A stretch of 64,000 bases of DNA, taken from positions 310,001 through 374,000 of the forward strand of contig NZ_NJGU01000004.1 in NCBI RefSeq assembly GCF_002213415.1, read 5' to 3'. Under the pieces are notes generated by a model that had not been told where the DNA came from, made no database searches, and saw only the letters and a list, made by a program, of their open reading frames with translations. Numbering within the stretch: the first letter of the stretch is position 1; each line of letters begins with the position of its first letter. Positions 9,158 to 18,183 of the stretch are shown piece after piece. The position numbers were made by a program, and so were the translations under genes. The DNA comes from Herbaspirillum robiniae (GTDB lineage Bacteria; Pseudomonadota; Gammaproteobacteria; Burkholderiales; Burkholderiaceae_D).

Positions 9158-11092
9158 TCAGGCGACGCGGGCCGCCGGCAGCTCCGCCGCGGGGCTGGCG
9201 TGCAGCACGTTGCGCAGGAAGGAGGCGAACATCAGCAGCGCCCACAGCGGCGCCGCGTAGTCGCGCCGGCCGGACTGGTGCTGGCTCACCATCTCTTCGA
9301 TGAAGGCCATGTCGAAGATCCCGGTCTCGCGCAGCAGCGGTCCCAGCAGGCTGTCGCCGAGGGTCTGGCGCAGCGGGCCGCGGAACCAGCTGCCCAGCGG
9401 GATCGAGAACCCCATCTTCTTGCGGTAGAGGATGTCGTCGCCGAGGGTGCCTTCCAGCGATTTCTTGAAGATGTACTTGCCTTCGCCCTCGCGCAATTTC
9501 ATGGCCGGCGGCAGCGACGACACCCATTCGACGAACTGGTGGTCCAGCAGCGGCACCCGCACTTCCAGCGCATGCGCCATGCTGGCGCGGTCGACCTTGG
9601 TCAGGATGTCGCCGGGCAGGTAGGTCTTCAGGTCCAGGTATTGCAAGAGCGAGAGCGGGTCGTCGGTCGGCGATTGCGCCGCGTGGCCGCGCATGACTTC
9701 GATGGCGTGGTAGCCCTGCAGCTGCCGGCGAAAGCCCGCGCTGAAGAGCCTGCTGCGCACGCGGTCCGGCATGATCGACACGCCGTGGAAATAACCCTCC
9801 ACCGTGTCGCGCGCCAGCGCCTCGAAGGTGGTCTTGGCCCGCAGCACGCGCGGCGCCCAGTCGGCCTTGGGGTAGTGGCGGCCGAGGAAGCCGAATACCG
9901 GCTTGCGCAGGCTGTCGGGCAGCGAGGAGCGCACCCTTTCCTCGGCCATGGCGTAGCGGTAGCGGCGGTAGCCGGCAAAGTTCTCGTCGCCGCCGTCGCC
10001 CGACAAGGCGACCGTCACGCGCTGCTTGGCCAGCTGGCAGACGCGGTAGGTGGGGATGGCCGAGCTGTCGGCGTACGGTTCGTCGTACAGGTTGGCGAGG
10101 ATGTCGATCAGGCCGTAGTCGTCCTTGTCGACGGTTTCGACATGGTGGCGGGTGTGGAACTGCTGCGCCACCTGCGCCGCGTACTGCGACTCGTCGTAGG
10201 CCGGATCGTTGAAGGCGATGGAGCAGGTATTGACCGATTCGCCGGTCAGCTGCGACATCATGGCCACCACCGCGCTGGAGTCGACGCCGCCGGAGAGGAA
10301 TCCTCCCAGCGCCACATCGGTCACCAGGTGGGTGCCCACGGTCTCGCGCAGCCGCTCCAGCAGTTCGGCCGCGACCTCGTCGACCGGCCGCGCGCTGCCG
10401 GGCTTGAAGGGGACGTCCCAGTATTTGCGCTGCTGAGGTTCGCCGCCCTGGTCGCGGCGCAGCAGGATGGTGTGGCCCGGGCTGAGCTTGTGCACGCCGG
10501 CGAAGATGGTGCGCGGCTCCGGCACGTAGCCGTAGGCGAAATAGTCTTCGACCGCGCAGGGGTCGAGCTGGCGCGGCAGGGCCGGATCGGCCAGCAGCGA
10601 CTTGAGTTCGGAGCCGAACAGCAGGCGACCGTCAGGCAGGGCGGCATAGAACAGCGGCTTGATGCCCAGCCTGTCGCGCGCCAGCAGCAGCGTCTGCTGC
10701 GCGCGGTCCCACAGGGCGAACGCAAACATGCCGCGCAGGCGCGTGACGCAGGCCTCGCCCCATTGCTCCCAGGCGTGCACGATGACTTCCGTGTCGCAGC
10801 GCGAGCGGAAGACGTGGCCCAGCGCCGTCAGCTCCGTCATCAGCTCGCGGTAGTTGTAGATCATGCCGTTGAACACCACCACGACGCTGCCGTCTTCGTT
10901 GAACAGCGGCTGCTGGCCGCTCGACAGGTCGACGATGGAAAGGCGGCGATGCCCCAGGCCGACGCCCGGCTCCAGGTGCATGCCGCCTTCGTCCGGTCCG
11001 CGATGATGCTGGGTCTCGTTCATCCGGTCGAGCAGCGCCCGATCGATGTCGGGGTTTCCGCGCAGGGCAAAGATGCCGGTGATTCCACACAT
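9158..11092 (-). CDS. Asparagine synthase-like amidotransferase, exosortase A-associated
   Basis: This 644-residue protein has an N-terminal class II glutamine amidotransferase domain. Cys2 (MCGITGIF) is the nucleophile after removal of Met, and RGPDEGG and NGMIYNYREL form the glutamine pocket. A C-terminal ATP-pyrophosphatase domain carries the P-loop SGGVDSSAVVA and LSGDGGDENFAGYRRY. It should hydrolyse glutamine and use the ammonia to amidate an adenylated carboxylate. In EPS loci the substrate is likely a sugar acid (uronamide formation) rather than aspartate. That fits the uronic-acid-forming dehydrogenase at 26003-27283, but the substrate link is inference. A longer frame upstream of Cys2 is ruled out because Cys2 must become N-terminal. 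Confidence 0.93.
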   Translation of the reverse strand: MCGITGIFALRGNPDIDRALLDRMNETQHHRGPDEGGMHLEPGVGLGHRRLSIVDLSSGQQPLFNEDGSVVVVFNGMIYNYRELMTELTALGHVFRSRCDTEVIVHAWEQWGEACVTRLRGMFAFALWDRAQQTLLLARDRLGIKPLFYAALPDGRLLFGSELKSLLADPALPRQLDPCAVEDYFAYGYVPEPRTIFAGVHKLSPGHTILLRRDQGGEPQQRKYWDVPFKPGSARPVDEVAAELLERLRETVGTHLVTDVALGGFLSGGVDSSAVVAMMSQLTGESVNTCSIAFNDPAYDESQYAAQVAQQFHTRHHVETVDKDDYGLIDILANLYDEPYADSSAIPTYRVCQLAKQRVTVALSGDGGDENFAGYRRYRYAMAEERVRSSLPDSLRKPVFGFLGRHYPKADWAPRVLRAKTTFEALARDTVEGYFHGVSIMPDRVRSRLFSAGFRRQLQGYHAIEVMRGHAAQSPTDDPLSLLQYLDLKTYLPGDILTKVDRASMAHALEVRVPLLDHQFVEWVSSLPPAMKLREGEGKYIFKKSLEGTLGDDILYRKKMGFSIPLGSWFRGPLRQTLGDSLLGPLLRETGIFDMAFIEEMVSQHQSGRRDYAAPLWALLMFASFLRNVLHASPAAELPAARVA

Positions 11093-11106
11093 GGTTGAAC
11101 GGGTCC

Positions 11107-12264
11107 TTATACGGTATCGCGGCGTTGTTTGGCGGCCAGCATGCGGTCGTACATGCCGGCGTAGGCTTGCAGCATGGCGTTCATGCTGTACTGGCGCTGG
11201 CTGCGCTCGTGGCCGGCGGCGCCGTGGCGCGCGGCCAGGTGCGGCTGCTCGACGTAGGCGGCCATCGCGCGCGCCATGGCCTGCGGGTCCGACGGCGGCA
11301 CCAGCGTGCCGGTGACGCCGTCGACCACCACCTCGGGAACGCCGCCGACCCTGGTCGAAATGACCGGCAGTGCGCTGGCCATGGCCTCGAGGATGGTGAC
11401 CGGCGTGCCCTCGGCAATCGAGGACAGGGTGAACACCGAGAAGCTGCGCATGAGCGCATCGACGTCCATGCGGCCGCCGGGCAGCCACACCAGGTCCTCG
11501 ATGCCGGCGGCGGCGATCTTTTGCTTCAGCGCCGGCAGCAGGGGGCCTTCGCCGACGATGGCCAGGCGCAGCCGCGAGCGCTGTTGCGGCAGCAGGGCCA
11601 GCAGCGCGATGAAGGCATCGACCAGGCCGGCATGGTCCTTGACGTCCTGGATGCGGCCCACGGTGCCAAAGACGAAACATCCCGCGGGAAGCTGCGCCAT
11701 GGCCTGCCGCACGCCGCCCTCGACCGGGCGGAACTTGCCGGTGTCGACGCCGTTCTCGAGCAGCAGGTTCTTGCGGTCGGGCACGCCGATGGTGTTGCGC
11801 AGCCAGTCGCGCAGATCGGCCGAGACCGCGTAGTAGCAGTCATAGAACGGCAGCACCAGGCGGCGCAGCAGGTTGTGCCGGCGATTGGTGCCTTGCGGGT
11901 CGCGCGCATCGCGTCCGTGCTCGCCGTGCACCCGCACCGGCACGCGCGCCAGCGCCGCCGCCGGCGCATATTCGATGGCAGGAAGGTTGTAGGTGTGCAG
12001 GATCGCCGGACGCAGGCGCCGCAGCAGGCGCCAGAGATGCAGGTGCGTGGCCGGCGCCAGGCCGGGCGGCTTGTGCAGCGCGTGCAGCGACACGCCGGGC
12101 TTGCGGATCTTGCCGGCGAATTCCGTGTAGTCGGTCAGGCAGACCACGGCGTGCCGGTACCGGTCGTCCGGCATGCCGTTGATGCAGTCGATGAGCAGCG
12201 TTTCCAGTCCGCCGAAATCGAGCCGGTAGATCAGGTGTACTACCAATGGGGGAGAGTGGTCCAC
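11107..12264 (-). CDS. Sugar transferase, PEP-CTERM/EpsH1-associated (stp2-like)
   Basis: The protein has 385 residues and starts with GTG at 12264, with AGGAA four to five bases upstream. The N-terminal VVHLIYRLDFGGLETLL is diagnostic of the PEP-CTERM-associated stp2 glycosyltransferase group. The C-terminal SIAEGTPVTILEAMASALPV is the GT4 E-x7-E donor motif. It is a predicted cytoplasmic retaining glycosyltransferase working with stp1 and stp3 on the same repeat unit. It lies 7 bases downstream of the exosortase gene, showing that protein sorting and glycan assembly share one transcript. Confidence 0.93.
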   Translation of the reverse strand: MDHSPPLVVHLIYRLDFGGLETLLIDCINGMPDDRYRHAVVCLTDYTEFAGKIRKPGVSLHALHKPPGLAPATHLHLWRLLRRLRPAILHTYNLPAIEYAPAAALARVPVRVHGEHGRDARDPQGTNRRHNLLRRLVLPFYDCYYAVSADLRDWLRNTIGVPDRKNLLLENGVDTGKFRPVEGGVRQAMAQLPAGCFVFGTVGRIQDVKDHAGLVDAFIALLALLPQQRSRLRLAIVGEGPLLPALKQKIAAAGIEDLVWLPGGRMDVDALMRSFSVFTLSSIAEGTPVTILEAMASALPVISTRVGGVPEVVVDGVTGTLVPPSDPQAMARAMAAYVEQPHLAARHGAAGHERSQRQYSMNAMLQAYAGMYDRMLAAKQRRDTV

Positions 12265-12271
12265 GCTGTTC

Positions 12272-13837
12272 CTAAGGCTTGCCGTTGTTGTTCAGGGCCG
12301 TCGCGATGGCGGCCAGGTTGTCGTTCAGGTAGCTGCGCAGCGTCTGGCGCGCCTGCTCCGGTCCGTCGCTGATCGGGGTGAAGACAAATACCGCCGCGCC
12401 GTCGTCGCCGCGCATCTCCAGCTGGCTCTTGGTCTGCAGCAGCTTGGCCAGGTAGTCGTTCTCGACGAAGCGCCGGTCGATCCAGTACCAGCGCCAGATC
12501 AGCGTCGAGCCGGTCGGGCCCTGGATGATTTCCTCGCGCACGCTCAGCGCCTGTCCGGCAGGCCCGGCAATCGCTTCGCTGCGCACGGTGTTGCCGGTGC
12601 GCGTCCACGGGCTGCCCTTTTCCGGCAGCACGCGGTTGACCGAGCTGACCAGGGTGGCGCCGGGGCGTTGTTCGCGGTAGTAGCGCAGGTACACGCCGAC
12701 CTGCATGCCGTCGCTGCGATAGAAGCGGTTCAGGTCGGCCACGCCGGGATGGAAGGCGGGAGTCCAGTAGGTGAAGGCGATGCCGTCGTTCCAGCTGGGC
12801 GAATGCAGCTCGAGCCTGACCGGCGCGCCGGCGGAGTCCAGCCGGTTCATGTAGCCGGCGTAGACCGGGCCGATGCCGATGCCGGCGACGGTGAGCACGG
12901 CGCACAGCAGCAGGCGGGCGTTCCCGGGGCCGGCGAAGCCCAGCGCCGGCGTCGGCACGGGATGGTGCGCCTGCTCCGGTGGCGTCGGCGGCGCCGCCTT
13001 TTTCGGGTCGATCCAGAAGCCGCCGATCCAGAACATCAGGAACATCACCAGGCCGAAGAACAGCCAGCCGTAGATCAGGTGGTCGACGCCGACGGCCAGC
13101 TGCATGCTGCTCAGGTGGCCGATCATCACGATCAGGTAGGCGCGCAGCCCGTTGGCGATCACCGGCACCACGACCGACAGCAGGATGAACGCCGCCTGGC
13201 GCCAGCGCGAACGATAGCTGAGATGGGCATACAGCACGCCCAGCGTGATCGACGCGATCAGGTAGCGCACGCCGCTGCAGGCCTCCACCACCGACCAGCG
13301 GCCGGAAGGAATGACGAAGGTGGTGCCCTCGCGCCAGACCGGGATCCCGGTCATCTGCAGGGCCCCGATGGTGAAATCGGCGGTGAACTCGATCAGCGGC
13401 TCGATCAGGATCTCGCCGGCGGGGACGGCGAACAGCAGGAACGCCAGCGGGAAGGCGATCACCCGGGCGATGCGCAGGCCCAGGAGGGTGATCACCGAGC
13501 TGATCATGATGCAGACCAGGGCGAAGTGCTTGACCACCTGCACATCGGCCAGTTCGCCCAGCAGCCAGCCGAATCCGCATACCGCCACCAGCGCCAGGGC
13601 CGGTAGGAAAGGCGCCGGCGCCAGGCCCCGCAGCTCGCTGCGCTGGCGCCACATCAGCCACAGGCTGATGGGCAGGATCAGGTATTGATGGGTGAAGGTT
13701 TCCGAGCGGTTCCAGATCGCCACCATCGACATCAGCGTGTCGCGGTAGGCCAGCAGCGGCGCGGCCAGGGCCAGCGCCAGCAGCAGCATGGCGGAGGTCG
13801 AGAGGCGTTGGGCGAGCGGGAGGTCGGCGGGGCGCAT
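12272..13837 (-). CDS. xrtA: Exosortase A fused to EpsI domain
   Basis: This 521-residue protein has a polytopic N-terminal exosortase domain (about 1-290) and a periplasmic EpsI/DUF3485-type domain (about 320-521). The transpeptidase-like catalytic set is intact: Cys187 in EACSGVRYL, Arg232 in ANGLRAYL and His253 in GVDHLIYGW. Exosortases recognise the C-terminal Pro-Glu-Pro, transmembrane and basic tripartite signal of PEP-CTERM proteins and cleave and transfer them at the inner membrane. Three such substrates are encoded in this window. The EpsI fusion is the usual architecture of the XrtA subfamily; the role of EpsI is unknown. The ATG at 13837 lies eight bases from the preceding stop. 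Confidence 0.96.
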   Translation of the reverse strand: MRPADLPLAQRLSTSAMLLLALALAAPLLAYRDTLMSMVAIWNRSETFTHQYLILPISLWLMWRQRSELRGLAPAPFLPALALVAVCGFGWLLGELADVQVVKHFALVCIMISSVITLLGLRIARVIAFPLAFLLFAVPAGEILIEPLIEFTADFTIGALQMTGIPVWREGTTFVIPSGRWSVVEACSGVRYLIASITLGVLYAHLSYRSRWRQAAFILLSVVVPVIANGLRAYLIVMIGHLSSMQLAVGVDHLIYGWLFFGLVMFLMFWIGGFWIDPKKAAPPTPPEQAHHPVPTPALGFAGPGNARLLLCAVLTVAGIGIGPVYAGYMNRLDSAGAPVRLELHSPSWNDGIAFTYWTPAFHPGVADLNRFYRSDGMQVGVYLRYYREQRPGATLVSSVNRVLPEKGSPWTRTGNTVRSEAIAGPAGQALSVREEIIQGPTGSTLIWRWYWIDRRFVENDYLAKLLQTKSQLEMRGDDGAAVFVFTPISDGPEQARQTLRSYLNDNLAAIATALNNNGKP

Positions 13838-13845
13838 GGATAGCC

Positions 13846-15078
13846 TTACGAAGCGTGGAGTTGAACGTCGGGCCGGTGTTCGAGCAAGGTATCCAGCACC
13901 GCCAGCTGGCGATCCCAGCCGTACTTCTCTTCGATGGTGGCGCGGGCGCTGGCCGCAAGGCTGGCGCGCGGGCCGTCCGGCAGTGCGTCCTGCAGCAGCC
14001 GCACGGCAGCCTCGGCGAAGGCGGCGGCGCCGTCGGCCACCAGCAGATCCCGTCCCGCCGCTGCGGAGATGCCTTCAAAGGCCTGCGGAGACGCCAGCAC
14101 CGGCATGCCCATGGCCATGGCTTCGAGCACCTTGTTCTGGATGCCGCGCGCCACGCGCAGCGGCGCCACCGCGAAGCAGGCGTGGGCGAGGTAAGGGCGC
14201 ACGTCCGGGACGGTGCCCGTCACGCGCACGCCGGGCAGATTAGCCAGCGCCTGGACTTGCGCGGACGGACGCGAGCCGACGATGTAGAACAGCGCCTGCG
14301 GATGGCGCGCGCGGATCAGCGGCAGGATCTCGCCGGCGAACCATTGCACGGCGTCGATGTTGGGCCAGTAGTCCATCGCCCCGGTAAACACCATCACGGG
14401 GCCGGCGTCTTCATAGGGATTGTCGAGGCGATGCTGCGGCGAAAAATAGCCGGTGTCGACGCCGTTGTTGAGGAATCCGATCTTGTGCGCGCTGGCCGGC
14501 GCCATCCCGCGGAACAGCTCGGCCTCGGCCTGCGACACGAACAGCGACACGTCGGCGCCGGCGGCCACGCGCTGCTCGTACTGCAGCAGGCGCCGGCCTT
14601 CGCGGCGATACACCCAGTTCATCGGCCAGGCCTTCTTGGCGGCATATTGCGTCCACTTGTCGGAGTCGACGTCGACGAAGTCGACCACGCTGCGCTTGAG
14701 CCGCGCATCCTGCGCGTATTGCGCCATCACCGACGAGAACACCAGCACCCGCGAGATCGGCGCGGCATCGAGCTGGCCGCTGACCCAGTCGCGCAGGCCG
14801 CGGTTGCGGTAGTAGTCCAGGCTCAGCGCCCGTGTCGATGCCAGCGCAGGCAGGCTGCGCAGGCGCGCGCGCATGCCGTCGAGACGGGCGAAATGCGCGG
14901 CATGGCAGTAGCCCTTGACCGTGTCGGCGTATTGCCAGTCGGCGGCATCGTCGATGAACGTGGCCAGGTGCACGTGATAGCGCTGCGCCAGGTGCTTCAG
15001 CAAATGGAACGAGCGTATCTTGTCGCCCTTGTTGGGCGGATACGGAATGCGGTGCGCCAGGAAAAGCAGGTGTTCCAC
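13846..15078 (-). CDS. Sugar transferase, PEP-CTERM/EpsH1-associated (stp1-like)
   Basis: The product has 410 residues. The opening EHLLFLAHRIPYPPNKGDK and RSFHLLKHLAQRY are typical of the stp1 transferase found beside exosortase A. The middle contains VFTGAMDYWPNIDAVQWF, and the C-terminal half ends in IQNKVLEAMAMGMPVLAS, the donor-sugar binding motif. It starts with GTG at 15078, only three bases after the FemAB stop codon, implying translational coupling rather than a strong own ribosome site. It is predicted to transfer a sugar during EPS repeat-unit synthesis. Confidence 0.93.
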   Translation of the reverse strand: MEHLLFLAHRIPYPPNKGDKIRSFHLLKHLAQRYHVHLATFIDDAADWQYADTVKGYCHAAHFARLDGMRARLRSLPALASTRALSLDYYRNRGLRDWVSGQLDAAPISRVLVFSSVMAQYAQDARLKRSVVDFVDVDSDKWTQYAAKKAWPMNWVYRREGRRLLQYEQRVAAGADVSLFVSQAEAELFRGMAPASAHKIGFLNNGVDTGYFSPQHRLDNPYEDAGPVMVFTGAMDYWPNIDAVQWFAGEILPLIRARHPQALFYIVGSRPSAQVQALANLPGVRVTGTVPDVRPYLAHACFAVAPLRVARGIQNKVLEAMAMGMPVLASPQAFEGISAAAGRDLLVADGAAAFAEAAVRLLQDALPDGPRASLAASARATIEEKYGWDRQLAVLDTLLEHRPDVQLHAS

Positions 15079-15081
15079 GTC

Positions 15082-16161
15082 TTAACCCAGGTTCTTCACG
15101 ATATGCGGACCGATCATGTTGGCCGCCCACAGGGGCATGCGCTTCCAGGTCTTGATCATCAGCTGGTATTTCGGGTTCAGCGGATTGGTGTCCGGCACCG
15201 ACTGGGCGCGCAGCAGCTGGTATTCATAGTGCAGCGGCTGCGGCGTGAAGCCCCAGTTCTTCTTGAAGTCGAAGGAGCCGGTGCCCTGCTTGCTGCGCCC
15301 GAAGTCGAAGATGCGGATGCCGCGGGCGGCGGCGCGCCGCATCAGCTCCCAGTACATGAAGTCGTTGGCGGCCAGATCGCGCGCGCTGGCGTTGCCGCCG
15401 CCGTAGTAGGGCAGCACCTCGTCGCGGAAGTAGAAGCTCATCACGCTGCTCACGGTCTGGCCGTCCTTGGTGATGGTCAGCACTTCGCAGTCCTGGCCGA
15501 ACACTTCGGCCAGCACGCGGAAATACTTGCGCGAGAACACCGGGGTGCCCAGGCGGTGCACGCTGGCCGAGTAGGCCGCGAAGAAGCGCTCGGTGTCGTT
15601 GTCGATCTCGCTTTGCAGGCCGAACTTGATGCCCTTGCGCACCATGGCCCGCTGCTTGCGGGGGATGGCTTGCATATTGGCTTCGTCGTCGGCTTCGATC
15701 TCCTTGCGGAAGGTCACATACAGCGCCTTGGACGGCCAGTCGGCGTGCTGCGGCTCCAGGTTGCGATATTCGAGATGATCCACGCCCAGCTCGCGCGCCA
15801 GCCGGATCGCGGCCTGGTCCAGCGCGGCCCTGGCCGGCGCATGATCGCCGGCCACGCCGCCGTAGACGCAGAAGGGCAGCGACGACAGCGAGTTGCCGAA
15901 CAGGCGGCTCCTGATGTGGGCCAGCGGCAGCACGGCGCAGATGCGACCCGCCGCTTCGGCATACATGAAGTAGGCGCGATGGCCGAACGCGCGCTCGATG
16001 ACTTCCTTCCAGCCGGCGCGGTGGAAGAAGGTGGCCTGCGGGCATTGCATGACGAATTCATCCCAGCGACGCTCGTCGCCCGCCTGCAGCAGGTGCACGG
16101 TGACGGGGGCGTCCTGCGTGGCCGCGGGCTGCAATTCATGAAGTTGTATCGTCGCGTTCAT
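15082..16161 (-). CDS. FemAB-related protein, PEP-CTERM system-associated
   Basis: This 359-residue protein has a FemAB/GNAT-like double fold. Residues about 20-190 carry WDEFVMQCPQATFFH and WKEVIERAFGH; residues about 190-340 carry FGRSKQGTGSFDFKKNWGF near the C terminus. FemAB enzymes transfer amino acids from aminoacyl-tRNA to peptidoglycan precursors. The members in exosortase A loci are thought to acylate or aminoacylate a polysaccharide component, with the substrate unknown. The ATG at 16161 overlaps the deacetylase stop by four bases. Confidence 0.92.
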   Translation of the reverse strand: MNATIQLHELQPAATQDAPVTVHLLQAGDERRWDEFVMQCPQATFFHRAGWKEVIERAFGHRAYFMYAEAAGRICAVLPLAHIRSRLFGNSLSSLPFCVYGGVAGDHAPARAALDQAAIRLARELGVDHLEYRNLEPQHADWPSKALYVTFRKEIEADDEANMQAIPRKQRAMVRKGIKFGLQSEIDNDTERFFAAYSASVHRLGTPVFSRKYFRVLAEVFGQDCEVLTITKDGQTVSSVMSFYFRDEVLPYYGGGNASARDLAANDFMYWELMRRAAARGIRIFDFGRSKQGTGSFDFKKNWGFTPQPLHYEYQLLRAQSVPDTNPLNPKYQLMIKTWKRMPLWAANMIGPHIVKNLG

Positions 16162-17015
16162 TGGGCGCCCAGGTAGATGCGGTCCATGCGGTCCCACTTG
16201 AAGTCTGCGGCCAGCGCCTGGATGCGGGCTTCGGTCCGGTGCAGGTTGACGTAGTGGCGAAAGCGCGTCTTGGCGCTGATGCCGGCCTGGCGCGGCTGTT
16301 CCGGATCCAGCTCCCAGGGATGGAAGTAGAAGATCGCGGGCTGGCCATCGCGCTGGTTCACGCGCCGCAGCAGCCAGCGCGAGAGCTCGTAGGGGAAGAA
16401 GCGGAAGAAGCCGCCGCCGCCGGCGGGGTAGTTCTTGTCGCCGAAGCGCACCGTGCTCACCGGCACCTCCAGCAGGCCTTGCGGGCCGTTGGGACGGTAG
16501 GCGAAGCGCGGCGCATCGGGTACGCCGTAGTGGTCGTGCTTGACCGGGTAGATGCTGGAGCTGTAGCGATAGCCCGCTTCGTACAGCGCGTCCAGCGCCC
16601 ACATGTTCTGTTTGCCGATGGAAAAGCTGGGCGCGCGGTAGCCCAGCACCGGCTGGCCGCCGATGTCTTCCAGCAGGGCCTTGCTGCGCACGATGTCGTC
16701 GCTGAACTGGGCGCGCGTCTGATCGCTGGCGCGCAGGTGGCCGTAGCCGTGGCTGGCCAGCTCGTGGCCCTGGTCGACGATGCTGCGGACCAACGCCGGA
16801 TAGCGCTCGGCGATCCAGCCCAGGGTGAAGAAGGTGGCCTTGATGCCGTGCTCCGAAAAGATGGCAAGGATCTTTTCCATGTTGCGTTCGACACGGCAGG
16901 GCTGGCGATCCCAGCTGTCGCGCGAGATGGTGCCGGCGAAGGCGGAGACCTGGAAGTAGTCTTCCACGTCCACCGTCATGGCGTTGCGAATGCCGGCCTG
17001 TCTGCCTTGCGTCAT
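16158..17015 (-). CDS. Polysaccharide deacetylase, PEP-CTERM locus subfamily
   Basis: This 285-residue NodB/CE4-type enzyme belongs to the subfamily tied to PEP-CTERM loci. Visible motifs are MTVDVEDYFQVSAF (the catalytic Asp pair), HGIKATFFTLGWIAERYP, ELASHGYGHL (metal-binding His pair), LGYRAPSFSIG and a late FYFHPWELDPEQP (catalytic His). It probably removes acetyl groups from N-acetylated sugars in the EPS or its lipid-linked precursor. The start at 17015 has a good AAGGAG site six bases upstream, and the gene follows wecB by 13 bases. No signal peptide is visible, suggesting it acts on the cytoplasmic intermediate. Confidence 0.94.
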   Translation of the reverse strand: MTQGRQAGIRNAMTVDVEDYFQVSAFAGTISRDSWDRQPCRVERNMEKILAIFSEHGIKATFFTLGWIAERYPALVRSIVDQGHELASHGYGHLRASDQTRAQFSDDIVRSKALLEDIGGQPVLGYRAPSFSIGKQNMWALDALYEAGYRYSSSIYPVKHDHYGVPDAPRFAYRPNGPQGLLEVPVSTVRFGDKNYPAGGGGFFRFFPYELSRWLLRRVNQRDGQPAIFYFHPWELDPEQPRQAGISAKTRFRHYVNLHRTEARIQALAADFKWDRMDRIYLGAQ

Positions 17016-17028
17016 GTCTTGCTCCTTG

Positions 17029-18183
17029 TCAGGTGGCGTTGCGGCGCTGGTCCAGCCACACGCACAGTTCCTGCGCGATGCGGTCGGCGGCGTGGCCGTC
17101 CCAGAATTCCGGCACGCGGCCGGCCTTGCCGCCATGGGCCATGACGTCGCGGAAGATCTCGAGAATCTTTTCCGGATCCTGGCCGGCGATGGTGTTGGTG
17201 CCCTGGTCGACCGTGATCGGGCGCTCGGTGTTGTTGCGCAGGGTGATGCAGGGCACGCCAAGCGCGGTGGTCTCTTCCTGGATGCCGCCGGAGTCGGTCA
17301 GCACCACGCGCGCGTCCTGCATCAGGCCCAGCATTTCCAGATAGCCCATGGGCGGCAGCTGGAGAATTTGCGGGATGTCGATCAGGCCGGACAGTCCGAA
17401 CTTCTCGATCATGCCGCGGGTGCGCGGATGCAGCGGGAAGACCACGGGCAGGGTGTCGCTGATGGCGCGCACGGTCTGCAGCAGCTTTTGCAGCACTTCC
17501 GGATCGTCGACGTTGGACGGGCGGTGCAGCGTCAACACCGCATAGCCGCCGGCATGGTCGAAGCCGCTGCGGTCGTTGGCCTCCAGGATCTGCGGCAGCT
17601 TGATGGCGCGCGGCAGGTTCAGGCGCAGCGTGTCGATCATCACGTTGCCGACGAAGCGCACGCGCGAGGCATCGATGCCTTCGCGGGTCAGGTTGTCCAG
17701 CGCGCCGGCTTCGGTGGTGAACAGGATGTCGGAGATCTGGTCGGTCAGGATGCGGTTGATCTCCTCCGGCATGGCGCGGTCATAGCTGCGCAGGCCGGCC
17801 TCGACGTGGATCACCGGAACGCCTTTCTTGGTCGCCACCAGGGCGCAGGCCAGGGTCGAGTTGACGTCTCCCACCACCAGCACGGCCGAGGCGTCGGCGG
17901 CGTCCAGCGCCGGCTCGAAGTGATGCATCACCGCCGCCGTCTGCACGGCGTGGCTGCCGGAGCCGATCTCCAGGTTGATGTCCGGCGAAGGGATGCCCAG
18001 TGCTTCGAAGTACTGGTGGTTCATCGCCACGTCATAGTGCTGGCCGGTGTGCAGCAGGGTCGCCTGCACCTTGTCTCCCAGCGCGGCGAACGCGGCCATG
18101 ATCGGCGCGATCTTCATGAAGTTGGGGCGGGCGCCGACGATGCAGAGGATGCGGTGGGGCGCTGGGGACGCGGCTGGGCTCAT
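17029..18183 (-). CDS. wecB: UDP-N-acetylglucosamine 2-epimerase (non-hydrolysing)
   Basis: This 384-residue cytoplasmic enzyme interconverts UDP-GlcNAc and UDP-ManNAc, supplying ManNAc or a derived ManNAcA residue. Family motifs are clear: VGARPNFMK at the N terminus, HTGQHYD, VVGDVNSTLA, HVEAGLRSYDRAMPEE, NRILTDQISD and DSGGIQEE near the UDP site. Length is normal for WecB. Its ATG overlaps the stop of the locus ATPase by four bases. UDP-ManNAc is therefore a likely donor for one of the glycosyltransferases, although the same enzyme could serve other envelope glycans. Confidence 0.95.
   Translation of the reverse strand: MSPAASPAPHRILCIVGARPNFMKIAPIMAAFAALGDKVQATLLHTGQHYDVAMNHQYFEALGIPSPDINLEIGSGSHAVQTAAVMHHFEPALDAADASAVLVVGDVNSTLACALVATKKGVPVIHVEAGLRSYDRAMPEEINRILTDQISDILFTTEAGALDNLTREGIDASRVRFVGNVMIDTLRLNLPRAIKLPQILEANDRSGFDHAGGYAVLTLHRPSNVDDPEVLQKLLQTVRAISDTLPVVFPLHPRTRGMIEKFGLSGLIDIPQILQLPPMGYLEMLGLMQDARVVLTDSGGIQEETTALGVPCITLRNNTERPITVDQGTNTIAGQDPEKILEIFRDVMAHGGKAGRVPEFWDGHAADRIAQELCVWLDQRRNAT

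Noticed and set aside
9116-11098. 660-codon plus-strand frame antisense to the asparagine-synthase-like gene
   Set aside because: No recognisable family, compositional artefact opposite a gene with clear catalytic motifs.
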